Below, piece after piece: positions 8,010-16,520 of a stretch of DNA of 64,000 nucleotides. Every line of letters starts with the position of its first letter. Positions within the stretch are counted from its first letter, which is position 1. Below the pieces are notes generated by a model. It saw nothing but the letters and a program-made list of their open reading frames with translations. It had not been told where the DNA came from and made no database searches. The position numbers were made by a program, and so were the translations under genes. The DNA lies in contig NZ_SCVD01000019.1 in the NCBI RefSeq assembly GCF_004297125.1, forward strand, positions 186,001-250,000, in the 5' to 3' direction. This DNA is from Phenylobacterium sp. (GTDB taxonomy: Bacteria > Pseudomonadota > Alphaproteobacteria > Caulobacterales > Caulobacteraceae).

Positions 8010-8621
8010 ATGGCCCTGCTAGACTGGATCGCGCCCGAGAGCGGCCTTCGCGTGGAAGGCGAGGGGGTATGGCTGCGTCCGCCGCGCGCCGCGGACTTCG
8101 CGGAGTGGCGGGAGCTGCGGGCCCAGAGCCGGGCTTTCCTGCAGCCCTGGGAGCCCACCTGGCCCGCGGACGACCTGAGCCGCGCCGCCTTTCGCCGCAG
8201 GCTGCTGGCCTACGCCCGCGACCGCGAGATCGGCCTGGCCTATCCGTTCTTCATCTTCCGCGCCTCGGACGACGCCCTGACCGGGGGCATAACGCTGTCC
8301 AATGTCCGGCGCGGCGTCGCCCAGATGGGGTCGGTGGGCTACTGGTGCGGCCGGCCGTTCGTCCGCCAGGGCCTGACCCTCGCGGCCGTGCGTGCGCTCT
8401 CCGAGTTCGCCTTCCGCACCCTGGGTCTCCATCGCCTGGAAGCGGCGTGCATCCCGGAGAACGCGCCCTCCCGCAGCCTGCTGAAGCAAGCCGGGTTCGC
8501 GGAAGAGGGATTTGCACAGGCTTATCTTAAAATTAACGGCGATTGGCGAGACCATGTCCTGTTCGGCTTGGTGACCCCGTACCGGGATCGCGGCGGGCCG
8601 GACGAGGGGGTGTCGGTCTAG
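8010..8621 (+). CDS. GNAT acetyltransferase, RimJ/RimL-like
   Basis: The 203-residue product is a GNAT fold protein of the ribosomal-protein-alanine N-acetyltransferase (RimJ) group, which acetylates protein N termini using acetyl-CoA. Typical features are the N-terminal WLRPPRAADFAEW segment, GSVGYWCGRPFVRQGLT as the acetyl-CoA-binding region, and LHRLEAACIPENAPSRSLLKQAGF near residue 150. The ATG at 8010 gives the canonical N terminus; an upstream ATG at 7962 adds 16 Arg/Thr-rich residues and is less likely. It lies divergently from the DHp-receiver gene and 40 bp before pdeA, a position seen in Caulobacter. The actual substrate cannot be deduced. Confidence 0.9.
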   Translation: MALLDWIAPESGLRVEGEGVWLRPPRAADFAEWRELRAQSRAFLQPWEPTWPADDLSRAAFRRRLLAYARDREIGLAYPFFIFRASDDALTGGITLSNVRRGVAQMGSVGYWCGRPFVRQGLTLAAVRALSEFAFRTLGLHRLEAACIPENAPSRSLLKQAGFAEEGFAQAYLKINGDWRDHVLFGLVTPYRDRGGPDEGVSV

Positions 8622-8661
8622 GATCGGCGCCTGACAATCACGGGCTCGAATTCAGGACTGA

Positions 8662-10320
8662 ATGGCCAACGACCGCTGGATGTGGGACGCGACGGCCACT
8701 CTCGAGGCCCTGGGTGCGGCGGAAGTCGCGCTCTGGGTCTGGGAGCCGGAGAAGGATCGTCTGCGCCTGACCGGGGCCACCCGCGCCCTCGGTCTGGGTC
8801 CGCTCGCGCCTGACTGTTCGTCCGCCGCCCTCCGCGCCCTGGCCCTGCCGCAGGACCGCGCCATCGCCGAGGACATCCTGCGGCAGCAGGAGCCGGGCGG
8901 CGAGGTGGCCGTGCGCCTGCGCATGCGCGGCGGCAGCCCCTGCATCTGGCGCGGCGTCTGGCTCGAGGAGGGCGCCCGCGCGGCCGGCGTCGTGGCCGCG
9001 GAGGTGCGGTTCGCCGCCTCCGGCCTCGACCAGCTCACCGGCCTCTGCGACCGCAAGAGCTTCATCACCCTGGCCCGCGAGCGCCTGCAGACGCCGGGCC
9101 AGCACGAGCTGATCGTCGCAGACCTGGACCGGCTGCGCCGCCTGAACGAGGCCCTGGGCCACGAGCGCGCCGACCTGGTGCTGGCCGCCCTCGGCTCGCG
9201 CCTGGCCGCCGCCTTCCCGCCCGGCGCCCTGCTGGCCCGGATCGGCGAGGACGAGTTCGCCGCCCTGGCGCCGGTCAGCGCCTCGCCCGGCGCCGAGACC
9301 CTGCGCCGCGCCCTGGAGCAGCCGCTGCGGGTGGCCGGCTTCGACATCCACCCGACCCTGTCTATCGGCGCCGTCGAGGCGCCTGGCGGCGAGGAGGCCC
9401 CCGAGGCCGCCGAGCTGCTGCGCCGCGCCGAGCTGGCGGTCGAGTCCGCCAAGAGCAACGGCCGCGGCGGCGCCGCCGCCTATGGCCGCAGCCTGGAGAC
9501 CGACGGCTTGTCGCGCCTGGCCCTGGAAGGCGACCTGAAGGGCGCCCTGCGCCGCGGCGAGCTCAGCCCGTTCTACCAGCCCATCGTGCGCCTCTCGACC
9601 GGCGCGCTCTCCGGCTTCGAGGCGCTGGTGCGCTGGCGCCACCCGCGCCGCGGCCTCCTGATGCCCGAACAGTTCCTGCCGCTCTGCGACGAGATGGGCC
9701 TGATGCCCGAACTGGGCGCCATGATGATGCGCGAGGCCTCTCGGCAGCTGTCGGTCTGGCGCAAGCGCCACCGCGCCGCCGGCGACCTGACCGTGGCGGT
9801 GAACCTCTCCACCGGCGAGCTGGAGCGGCCGGACCTGGTGTCCGACGTCGAGCAGATCCGCCGCGACACCGACCTGCCGCCCGGCGCCCTCAAGCTCGAG
9901 GTGACCGAGAGCGACGTCATGCGCGATCCGGACAAGGCCGCGGTGATCCTGCGGTCGCTGCGCGCCGCCGGCGCCGCCCTGGCGCTGGACGACTTCGGCA
10001 CCGGCTTCTCGTCGCTCAGCTACCTGACGCGCCTGCCGTTCGACACCCTGAAGATCGACCGCTACTTCGTGCGCACCATGGCCACCAACGAGGGTTCGGC
10101 GAAGATCGTCTCCTCGGTGGTGAAGCTGGGCCAGGACCTGAACATGGAGGTCGTGGCCGAAGGCGTCGAGAACGCCGGCATGGCGCGCCACCTGCTGTCC
10201 CTGGGCTGCGACTACGGCCAGGGCTTCGGCTATGCGCCGGCCCTCTCGGCCCAGGAGGCCGAGGTCTACCTCAACGAGAGCTATGTCGACGGCGCGGCGC
10301 CGGTGAAGGCCCGAGGCTAA
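8662..10320 (+). CDS. pdeA: Cyclic di-GMP phosphodiesterase, GEDEF-EAL (PdeA-like)
   Basis: The 552-residue protein has an N-terminal PAS-like region (about residues 12-115), a GGDEF-type domain (about 122-275) and an EAL domain (about 290-540). The GGDEF signature is changed to GEDEF (residues 195-199), so it is probably not a cyclase. The EAL motif (residues 320-322, FEALVRW), the EVTES segment and DDFGTGFSSLSYL are intact, predicting c-di-GMP hydrolysis to pGpG. Caulobacter PdeA (CC3396) also has a GEDEF domain, which binds GTP and activates the EAL domain, and it lies in the same neighbourhood. Orthology is inferred from architecture and context. No membrane span is seen. Confidence 0.9.
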   Translation: MANDRWMWDATATLEALGAAEVALWVWEPEKDRLRLTGATRALGLGPLAPDCSSAALRALALPQDRAIAEDILRQQEPGGEVAVRLRMRGGSPCIWRGVWLEEGARAAGVVAAEVRFAASGLDQLTGLCDRKSFITLARERLQTPGQHELIVADLDRLRRLNEALGHERADLVLAALGSRLAAAFPPGALLARIGEDEFAALAPVSASPGAETLRRALEQPLRVAGFDIHPTLSIGAVEAPGGEEAPEAAELLRRAELAVESAKSNGRGGAAAYGRSLETDGLSRLALEGDLKGALRRGELSPFYQPIVRLSTGALSGFEALVRWRHPRRGLLMPEQFLPLCDEMGLMPELGAMMMREASRQLSVWRKRHRAAGDLTVAVNLSTGELERPDLVSDVEQIRRDTDLPPGALKLEVTESDVMRDPDKAAVILRSLRAAGAALALDDFGTGFSSLSYLTRLPFDTLKIDRYFVRTMATNEGSAKIVSSVVKLGQDLNMEVVAEGVENAGMARHLLSLGCDYGQGFGYAPALSAQEAEVYLNESYVDGAAPVKARG

Positions 10321-10931
10321 GCCTCTCCCGCCTCGGCGCTCAGGAACTTCGGATCGATGCCCAGCTTGCCCAGCGCCCGGGACCACTTGGTCTCGTGGTC
10401 GGCGTCGAAGACCAGGGCCTCGTCGGCCTCAACCGTCAGCCATGCGTTCCGGCGGATCTCCCGCTCCAGCTGGCCCGCGCCCCAGCCGGCGTAGCCCAGC
10501 GCCAGGACCGCCCGGCGGGGGCTCGGGGCCTGGCGGCCCATCGCCTCCAGCACCTCGCGCGTGGTGGTGAGCGCCAGGCCGTCCGCGACGTTCACGCTGT
10601 GCTCGGCGCGGTAGTCGTCGGTGTGCAGCACGAAGCCGCGCTCCATCTCCACCGGACCGCCCATCAGGACCAGGTCGTCCTCCATCTCGGCGGTGGTGCG
10701 GACCTCCAGGCGCTCCAGCAGGTCGGGCACGGTCAGCCCTTCCACCGGCCGGTTCACGGCGACCCCCATGGCGTGGTCGTGGTCGTGCGCGCAGACCAGG
10801 ATCAGCGACCGCTCGAAACGCGGATCGCCGATGCCCGGCATGGCGATCAGCATCTGGCCCGAGAGGAATGCGCCTTCCATCACAGCAAAGATTCTGCCGG
10901 ATCGTGGCGACATCAAGGGGCGGAGCGCCAT
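10317..10931 (-). CDS. YqgE/AlgH family protein (UPF0301)
   Basis: The AlgH/YqgE family is widespread in proteobacteria and its function is unsettled. Family hallmarks visible here are FLSGQMLIAMPGIGDPRFERSL near the N terminus, GVAVNRPV, the GGPV segment and the late GYAGWGAGQLE block. The frame from 10931 gives 204 residues. The Met at 10880, giving MEGAFLSGQ, is the more usual family start and would yield 187 residues. The gene converges on pdeA, and their stop codons overlap by 4 nt. Confidence 0.9.
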   Translation of the reverse strand: MALRPLMSPRSGRIFAVMEGAFLSGQMLIAMPGIGDPRFERSLILVCAHDHDHAMGVAVNRPVEGLTVPDLLERLEVRTTAEMEDDLVLMGGPVEMERGFVLHTDDYRAEHSVNVADGLALTTTREVLEAMGRQAPSPRRAVLALGYAGWGAGQLEREIRRNAWLTVEADEALVFDADHETKWSRALGKLGIDPKFLSAEAGEA

Positions 10932-11010
10932 ATGTCGGAAATCGAGGTTACCGCGTGGCCGTGTTGTCGGTTATCTGCGCATCGGAACCCGTACCCAAGG
11001 AGACTTACCC

Positions 11011-11493
11011 ATGGCGATCAAAGTGGGCGACAAGCTGCCGAACGTGACCCTGACCCAGGCGACCGCCGAGGGTCCCAAGCCGATCCAGAGCGGAGACTTC
11101 TTCGCCGGCAAGACCGTGGCGCTGTTCGCGGTGCCGGGCGCGTTCACGCCGACCTGCTCGGCCAAGCACCTGCCGGGCTTCAAGCAACTGGGGCCGGAGC
11201 TGAAGGCCAAGGGGATCGACGAGATCGCCTGCATCTCGGTGAACGACGCCTTCGTGATGCGCGCCTGGGCCGAGGACCAGGCGGTGGGCGAGGACATCGT
11301 CATGCTGGGCGACGGCAACGGCGCCTTCACCGAGGCGGTCGGCCTGGAGATGGATGGCAGCAAGTTCGGCCTGGGCAAGCGTTCGCAGCGCTACTCCATG
11401 ATCGTCAAGGACGGCGTGGTGACCGAGCTGAACGTCGAGCAGGGCGGCGAGTTCAAGGTCTCCGCCGCCGACTACATGCTGGCCCAGCTCTAG
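11011..11493 (+). CDS. Peroxiredoxin, Prx5 (AhpC/TSA, redoxin) type
   Basis: This 160-residue cytoplasmic peroxiredoxin reduces H2O2 and organic peroxides. The active-site PGAFTPTCS places the peroxidatic Cys at residue 49. The Arg of KRSQRYSM and the DGNGAFTEAVGL segment are typical of the Prx5 group, which uses glutathione/glutaredoxin or thioredoxin as reductant. The start is set by AAGGAGA at 10998-11004, seven bases before the ATG. The gene is apparently monocistronic, divergent from the AlgH-like gene, and followed by a 379-bp non-coding stretch with a hairpin. Confidence 0.95.
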   Translation: MAIKVGDKLPNVTLTQATAEGPKPIQSGDFFAGKTVALFAVPGAFTPTCSAKHLPGFKQLGPELKAKGIDEIACISVNDAFVMRAWAEDQAVGEDIVMLGDGNGAFTEAVGLEMDGSKFGLGKRSQRYSMIVKDGVVTELNVEQGGEFKVSAADYMLAQL

Positions 11494-11872
11494 GCGCGGG
11501 CCGGCGCCCCACGCAAGGCGCGCCAGACCGCGACGCGGCTGGCGTGACCGAGGTGTCGGGACGTCCGGATAACAGTCGGCAGGCGTCCTTGGGCGCCGCC
11601 GCGGCGTCAGGACGAATTCACCCTGCGCAGCGTCGCCGCGCCGCCCATGAGGGCGGCGCGGCGCACGGCCGGCCCGACGCCGGACCGGGTGGTCGGCCTC
11701 GCGGCCGGGCGCGGACGCAGCGCCAGGACGCCGCGCCGCAGGCGCTCGACGCCCGCTTCGCTGCAGCGGCCGAACCGGGAATGGTCAGGCGGGATGACCC
11801 GAGCGCCTCATCCCGGCGCCAGGGCGTCCCCCCGAATGGATGCAGGACCCGGCCCGAAGCCTCGCCAGCCGG
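11494..11872. other. Non-coding gap between peroxiredoxin and PEP-CTERM genes
   Basis: This 379-bp convergent intergenic region has no convincing gene on either strand. Short open frames here have no recognisable domains, no ribosome binding site and no good start. The only distinctive element I see is the hairpin at 11635-11662. The rest is GC-rich sequence without obvious promoter motifs or repeats. Confidence 0.6.
11635..11662. repeat. Perfect 12-bp inverted repeat (hairpin)
   Basis: The arms GCCGCGCCGCCC and GGGCGGCGCGGC are separated by the four bases ATGA, giving a very stable all-GC stem. No T-run follows on either strand, so this is not a standard intrinsic terminator. It could act as an mRNA 3' end stabiliser or a factor-dependent bidirectional terminator between the convergent peroxiredoxin and PEP-CTERM transcription units. 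Confidence 0.6.
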
Positions 11873-12613
11873 CTACCGAGCGATGGTCAGGGCGAGGGGC
11901 CGCCGCCGCAACGCTCCGCCCACGGCGCCCAGGCCCAGGATCATCAGCGCCCAGGTTGCGGGCTCGGGGACCGCCGTGCCGCTTTCCTCGGTGTAGAAGC
12001 CGACGGTGTGGTTGTCCGACTCGTAGCCGGCGTTGGCGAGCGTTTCCGAGAACGTGACCGTGTCGAAGACGCCGTTCGTGTCGAAGAAGTTCAGGAAGAC
12101 GTAGGGCTGCGCGCCGTTCTGGCCGGCATAGGCCGGGGAGGGGTTGCCGAAGTAGGCGGAATTGCCCCCCACCAGCACCAGGAGGTCGCTGGCGGAGAAG
12201 GTGAAGAGGGCCGTCCCGGCCCGCGAGAAGGTCACGGTGTTGCCGCTGTCCAGCGCCGACAGCCAGAAGCCGAAGTAGTTGATGCCCGCCGGGTCCGTCG
12301 TGCTCAGGCTGAGGGAATAGCCGCTGAACGTGCTGGCGAAATTGCCCGCGCCGCCCGCGCCGCCATACGGGTCGGCGGCCGCCACATCGACGTTGGAATA
12401 GCTCCCGGTGACGATGCCGCCCGACCCGAAGTCGGTGGTGAAGCTCAGGCCCCCGCCCTGGCTGACGGTGTCGAACGTCTCCACGCCCTTCAGGCTGAAG
12501 ACCGCGGTGGATTGCGTCACGCCCGGAGCTTCGAACGTCACGTGGAAGGTGTCTGCGTGGGCGGCGCCAGCCAGGCCGGCGGCCGCGGCGAACGGCAACA
12601 GGAATCTCATCAT
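11873..12613 (-). CDS. PEP-CTERM sorting domain-containing protein
   Basis: This 246-residue secreted protein has an N-terminal signal peptide (MMRFLLPFAAAAGLAGAAHA). It has a Gly/Ser/Thr-rich beta-type body of about 190 residues that lacks cysteine. The C-terminal sorting signal starts with VPEPATWALMILGLG and ends in an Arg cluster. PEP-CTERM proteins are recognised and processed by an exosortase (EpsH/XrtA family) and are often linked to exopolysaccharide or surface material. No exosortase is encoded in this window. The start could be either of two adjacent ATGs (12613 or 12610). It is the second gene of a tandem pair, 41 bp downstream of the other. Confidence 0.85.
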   Translation of the reverse strand: MMRFLLPFAAAAGLAGAAHADTFHVTFEAPGVTQSTAVFSLKGVETFDTVSQGGGLSFTTDFGSGGIVTGSYSNVDVAAADPYGGAGGAGNFASTFSGYSLSLSTTDPAGINYFGFWLSALDSGNTVTFSRAGTALFTFSASDLLVLVGGNSAYFGNPSPAYAGQNGAQPYVFLNFFDTNGVFDTVTFSETLANAGYESDNHTVGFYTEESGTAVPEPATWALMILGLGAVGGALRRRPLALTIAR

Positions 12614-12654
12614 CTCATCGTCTCTCAGGTTGAAGGGTTGGGGCCGTCGGCGGG

Positions 12655-13272
12655 TCAGGCCGTCATCGCGGCGCGGCGGCGGCGCACGGCGGCGCCCGCA
12701 GCGCCGAGGCCCAGGATCATCAGGGCCCAGGTCGTGGGCTCGGGCGCGGGGGCCGCGACGGGGCCGGCGGTCAGCTTGGCGATGTCGCGGTCGTTGGCCG
12801 GATCGACGGCACCGTTCGAGCCGCTGGGAATCAGGCCGTAGTAGAAGCCGTTCGTGGCCAGGCCGACCTGGCCCTCCACGGCGCCCGGCGCGATCAGGGT
12901 GAAGCCATAGACGTGCTGCTCGGTGGGGTAGTTGCCGGTCCCGGACCGATCCAGCGGCATGGTGAAGACCACCGTGGAGCCGCCATCCAGGATCTCGCCG
13001 GTCCAGGCCAGTTGTTTGTCGTTGATGGCCTGAGCCGGGAAGTCGGTGCTGGTCGGGCCGCTGACGGCGGTGACGCCGGACAGCCCGGTCAGGGTGATCG
13101 TCGCGTGGACCCCGCTCTCGGTGAAGCCCATGTTGTCGTAGGGGTCGTAGACCAGCGTATAGGTCCAGGCGTCGCCCGCGTGGGACGCCAGGGTGAAGTC
13201 GACCGCCTGGGCCGGCGCGGCCAGGGCCGCGGAAACGCCGAGGCCGGCAAGAAGACGGATAAGCTTGTTCAT
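12655..13272 (-). CDS. PEP-CTERM sorting domain-containing protein
   Basis: This 205-residue secreted protein has a clear signal peptide (MNKLIRLLAGLGVSAALAAPAQA) and a beta-rich middle with Asp and Asn residues but no recognised catalytic motif. It ends in a PEP-CTERM anchor (PEPTTWALMILGLG, followed by RRRR). Its C-terminal signal is nearly identical to that of the following gene, while the bodies differ, so the two may be sorted by the same exosortase. Function is unknown; surface or matrix association is inferred from the sorting signal. The start codon is preceded by a purine-rich stretch (GAGTGCAAAG on the minus strand). Confidence 0.87.
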   Translation of the reverse strand: MNKLIRLLAGLGVSAALAAPAQAVDFTLASHAGDAWTYTLVYDPYDNMGFTESGVHATITLTGLSGVTAVSGPTSTDFPAQAINDKQLAWTGEILDGGSTVVFTMPLDRSGTGNYPTEQHVYGFTLIAPGAVEGQVGLATNGFYYGLIPSGSNGAVDPANDRDIAKLTAGPVAAPAPEPTTWALMILGLGAAGAAVRRRRAAMTA

Positions 13273-13415
13273 AGACTTTGCACTCCCACACCACCCTCGG
13301 CGGGACGGGACGCCTGTCGCCGCCCGTCGCTCCCGTCGGAGGATCCTGCGGTCATCGTTTGTCGGGCGCGCCGGGGCGACAATCCCGCGTTCCGGGGGGT
13401 GTGCGGCTAGTGCAT

Positions 13416-13444
13416 TGACGGAATTCGGAATTTTTGTTCCGTCA
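13416..13444. repeat. 8-bp inverted repeat at the end of the histidine kinase gene
   Basis: The arms TGACGGAA (13416-13423) and TTCCGTCA (13437-13444) flank a 13-bp AT-richer spacer and include the kinase stop codon. It sits in the 169-bp gap between the kinase and the downstream PEP-CTERM genes on the same strand. It could be a terminator-like hairpin or a protein-binding site controlling the PEP-CTERM pair. No clear T-tract follows. Confidence 0.4.
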
Positions 13445-15163
13445 GACCGTGATCGGGATGGTCAAGACCAGTTTTGCGCCGTTTCCGGGCGCACTTTCGA
13501 TCGTGAGGTCGCCACCCATCTGGGCCGCGCGGCGGCGCATGTTGGCCAGGCCGCGCCCCTCGCCGGGCGAGCCGGCGGCGGCGTCCGGCGCGAACCCCGC
13601 CCCGTCGTCCTCTAGGCGAATGCGGATCGCGCCGCCACCCGCCGCCTCGGCCGTCAGGTCGATCCGCGACGGGGCGGCGTGGCGCAGGCTGTTGGCGACG
13701 CCCTCCTGCAGCAGCCGGTACAGGCTGAGCAGGCGCCTCGCATCCAGGCTGGGCGCCGGCGCCGGCAGGGCGCAGCGGTAGTCGAAGGCGATGCCGGCGC
13801 GGGCGAGGCGGCCCGCCATCCGCTCGCGGAACATCGCCAGGGCCTCGTCGATGGGCTCGTTCCCCGTGTCGATGGCGCTGGCCATGTTGCGCAGGTCGTC
13901 CACCGCCGCCTGCAGGCCCTGCTCGATCTCCTGCGGGCCCAGACGCGCGCCGCGCACGTCCAGCAACAGGTGGGTCAGCACCCCGCCCACCCCATCGTGC
14001 ATGTCGCGCAGCAGGCGCTGGCGCTCGGCGTCCACGGCGATCTGCCGCTCCTGGTGCCGCAGCAGTTGCGACGAGCGCAGCAGGCTTGCGTCCTGCTCCA
14101 GCACCTGGCGTTCCAGGTCGCTGCGCGCGCCCTCCGCCTCCTGGTTCAGGCGCCGGCCCTGCAGCGCGATCTCGAACAGGATGCCGAAGGTGGTCAGCGG
14201 CGGCGCCAGGACCGAGGCTTGCAGCACGAAGCGCGACGGCGGCGGGAACAGGAACAGGTCGAAGACGATCGAGGCCAGGCCCACCAGCAGCAGCGCCAGC
14301 ACCCGGATCGCCGGGCCGGGCGCGTTGCGCGCCATCCGCAGCAGGGCCACAGCGCCATAGCCCGTCAGCAGGATCATGGCGGCCGCGTCGAGCCAGGCCG
14401 TCACCACGCTGAAGCGGCCGCCCGACAGGAGGGTCGTCACGAGGACGACGAAGGCGACCGCGAAGCAACCGCCGGCCGCCCAGGCCTCGCGTGGGCGCCA
14501 GCCGGCGAAGGCGTTCACCGAGACCGCCGCGGCGGCCAGCATCAGGTATTCGACGCCATAGCGCAGCAGCGGGAACCCGGCATAGGGCAGGGCGTCGGCC
14601 CCGAAGGTGGTGAGCCAGGCGTCCGCCCCGACCAGGATCATGAACACCCCGGTGGCCACCTGCAGCCGCGAGTTGCGGTTGACCGGCAGCAGGACCAGCA
14701 GCGCCGCGCCCAGGATCATCGCCTGAGCGACCGCCAGCCAGACCATGTCATAGCGCTGCAGCCGCTCCACGGCGGCGGCCTTGCGCATCTGCGCGATGGG
14801 GCCGGCATAGGGCGTCGGCTCGCCCGCGCACGGGGCGCCGAGGCAGGTCAGCAACCCGCCGCCATCCCCGACCCCCGCCTGCGCGCGCGACAGCAGGACG
14901 GCCTCGCCCGGCGACACGATCACCGGCTGCCATCCGGGAATGCGCAGGATCGCCGGCCCGGAGAGGTTCGCCACGAAGGCGCCGGCGCGACCGGGCTCCG
15001 GGGACAGCGCCGCCGCCGCCGCCGGCAAGCGCTGGTCCTCGCGCGCCCCGGCCTCCCGCAGGCCCAGCACGATCAGGCCGTACACGCTCCAGAACAGAAG
15101 CTGCGCGCCCAGGATGATGGCCAGCGCGCGGACCCATCCCGCCGGCCGGCCCGCAGCCGTCAC
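13442..15163 (-). CDS. NarL-type membrane sensor histidine kinase (HisKA_3)
   Basis: This 573-residue kinase has one N-terminal membrane span (about residues 15-35). A roughly 100-residue presumably periplasmic region containing two Cys (107 and 112) follows, then six to seven further spans between about 140 and 335. After a coiled-coil linker, the HisKA_3 phosphoacceptor is His389 in RDMHDGVGG. The ATPase domain has its N box at Asn491 (EGVANSLRHA) and a G box at DDGAGF. The start is a GTG at 15163 that overlaps the stop of the response regulator by 4 nt, so the two are translationally coupled partners. The sensed signal is unknown. A longer upstream frame would only read through the regulator gene out of frame. 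Confidence 0.88.
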   Translation of the reverse strand: MTAAGRPAGWVRALAIILGAQLLFWSVYGLIVLGLREAGAREDQRLPAAAAALSPEPGRAGAFVANLSGPAILRIPGWQPVIVSPGEAVLLSRAQAGVGDGGGLLTCLGAPCAGEPTPYAGPIAQMRKAAAVERLQRYDMVWLAVAQAMILGAALLVLLPVNRNSRLQVATGVFMILVGADAWLTTFGADALPYAGFPLLRYGVEYLMLAAAAVSVNAFAGWRPREAWAAGGCFAVAFVVLVTTLLSGGRFSVVTAWLDAAAMILLTGYGAVALLRMARNAPGPAIRVLALLLVGLASIVFDLFLFPPPSRFVLQASVLAPPLTTFGILFEIALQGRRLNQEAEGARSDLERQVLEQDASLLRSSQLLRHQERQIAVDAERQRLLRDMHDGVGGVLTHLLLDVRGARLGPQEIEQGLQAAVDDLRNMASAIDTGNEPIDEALAMFRERMAGRLARAGIAFDYRCALPAPAPSLDARRLLSLYRLLQEGVANSLRHAAPSRIDLTAEAAGGGAIRIRLEDDGAGFAPDAAAGSPGEGRGLANMRRRAAQMGGDLTIESAPGNGAKLVLTIPITV

Positions 15164-15810
15164 AGGTGCAGCAGCCCGCTGCGGAACGCCTGCACCATCG
15201 CCTCGCCCCGATTGGTCACCCGCAGCTTGCGATAGATCGACTTCACGTGGTCGCCGATGGTGTGCGGCGAGATGCCGAACTCGGCCGCCGCCGCCTTGTT
15301 GCTGTAGCCGCGCGCCAGCAGTTGCAGCAGCTCGATCTCCCTGGGCGACAGCACGGCCTCGGCCTCGTCGGGCTTGGCCCGCCCCTCCTGCCGGCGCAGG
15401 TGGCGCAGCACATAGGCCGCGATGCTGGGCGACAGCGGCGCACCGCCGGTCAGCGCGTCGGCCGCCTGCTGGCCGATGTCCAGGCTGTCCACGTCCTTCA
15501 GCAGATAGCCGTCCGCCCCCGCCAGCACGGCCGCCAGAACCGTGTCCTGGTCGCCGAGCACCGACAGCACCAGGATCTTCGGCTGGCGTCCGCCGCGCGC
15601 GCGGATCTCCTCGATCAGCTCGATCCCGCTGCCGTCGGGCAACCCCAGGTCCAGGATGAAGATGTCGGCGTCCCGATGCGCCAGCGACCGCGCCTCGGCC
15701 AGGGTCGCGGCCGTGGCGACCAGCGCCAGCCCGTCGTGCGCCGCCACGCCACGGCCCACATGGGCCGCGACGATCGGATCGTCCTCGACGATGACGACGC
15801 CCGCCTTCAC
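15160..15810 (-). CDS. NarL/FixJ family response regulator
   Basis: The 216-residue protein has an N-terminal receiver domain (about residues 4-120; acidic pocket at Glu9-Asp10-Asp11, phosphoacceptor Asp54 in ILDLGLPDG, and Lys in LLKDV). A C-terminal LuxR-type helix-turn-helix (about 148-210; LSPREIELLQLLARGYSNK) follows. It should be phosphorylated by the kinase encoded directly downstream and act as a transcriptional regulator. The adjacent PEP-CTERM genes on the same strand are plausible targets, but this is inference. The start codon is GTG at 15810. Confidence 0.92.
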   Translation of the reverse strand: MKAGVVIVEDDPIVAAHVGRGVAAHDGLALVATAATLAEARSLAHRDADIFILDLGLPDGSGIELIEEIRARGGRQPKILVLSVLGDQDTVLAAVLAGADGYLLKDVDSLDIGQQAADALTGGAPLSPSIAAYVLRHLRRQEGRAKPDEAEAVLSPREIELLQLLARGYSNKAAAAEFGISPHTIGDHVKSIYRKLRVTNRGEAMVQAFRSGLLHL

Positions 15811-15902
15811 CGGCTCCCCCGCCGCTCAACCGCAGTCGCCGCGAAACACACGCCGATCCCCGACCGCCGACAAGCGATTTCGCGCGGGGCGCGATCCCGC
15901 GC

Positions 15903-16520
15903 CTAACCCTTCGGAAACGGCCGGCTGACGAACTTCGACCCCGCCTCGCCGAACCGCCAGGGGACGTCCGCGGCCTTGGTGATGCCGATGCGGGGGCCGG
16001 CGACGACGCCGGCGCGCGGGCCGGGGCGCAGGTCGAAGGGCGGCTGGTCCAGGGCCAGGCCGTTGTGCTCGCGGGTGACGGCCAGAGCCTGGCAGAGCTT
16101 GCCGGGGCCGGAGCAGAGCGCGCGGCTGTCCATCAGGCCGCGGCGCTCGGCCATGACCTCGAGGCCCGCGGTGGGCTCGATGGCCCGGATCAGCACGGCC
16201 CCGCCGGGCGCCTCGCGCCAGCAGACGAAGTTCATGCACCAGTGGATGCCGTACGAGCGGTAGACGTAGAGGTGGGCCGGCGGGCCGAACATCACCTCGT
16301 TGCGCGGCGTGGGCCCCGAGTAGCTGTGCGAGGCGGGGTCCTCGTGGTGATAGGCCTCGGTCTCGACGATCCGGCCCCCGACGCCGTGGAAGAACACCGA
16401 CCAGCCGATCAGGTCGGCCGCCACCTCGGCGGGATGGCGGTCCCAGAAGCCTTGACGCCCGGGCTTCGAAAGTCCGGAATGCGCGGTAGAAAACGAGCTC
16501 ATCTTGGGAGGATGCGCCAT
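15903..16520 (-). CDS. DNA-3-methyladenine glycosylase, Mpg/AAG type
   Basis: The 205-residue protein is a bacterial homologue of human alkyladenine DNA glycosylase, which excises 3-methyladenine and other alkylated or deaminated purines in base excision repair. Family blocks are visible: the [19 protein letters not shown] segment contains the catalytic Glu, [14 protein letters not shown] carries the intercalating Tyr region, and [10 protein letters not shown] is the conserved GPGKL motif. The frame opens at 16520, which collides with the divergent amidohydrolase start. Met7 at 16502 (MSSFSTAH) is an alternative start. The gene is unrelated in fold to tag at 50317. Confidence 0.93.
   Translation of the reverse strand: MAHPPKMSSFSTAHSGLSKPGRQGFWDRHPAEVAADLIGWSVFFHGVGGRIVETEAYHHEDPASHSYSGPTPRNEVMFGPPAHLYVYRSYGIHWCMNFVCWREAPGGAVLIRAIEPTAGLEVMAERRGLMDSRALCSGPGKLCQALAVTREHNGLALDQPPFDLRPGPRAGVVAGPRIGITKAADVPWRFGEAGSKFVSRPFPKG

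Noticed and set aside
7844..8158. N-terminal extension of the DHp-receiver gene
   Set aside because: The extra 105 codons overlap the divergent acetyltransferase gene and are Arg/Ser-rich with no domain; the Met at 7843 directly precedes the conserved segment.
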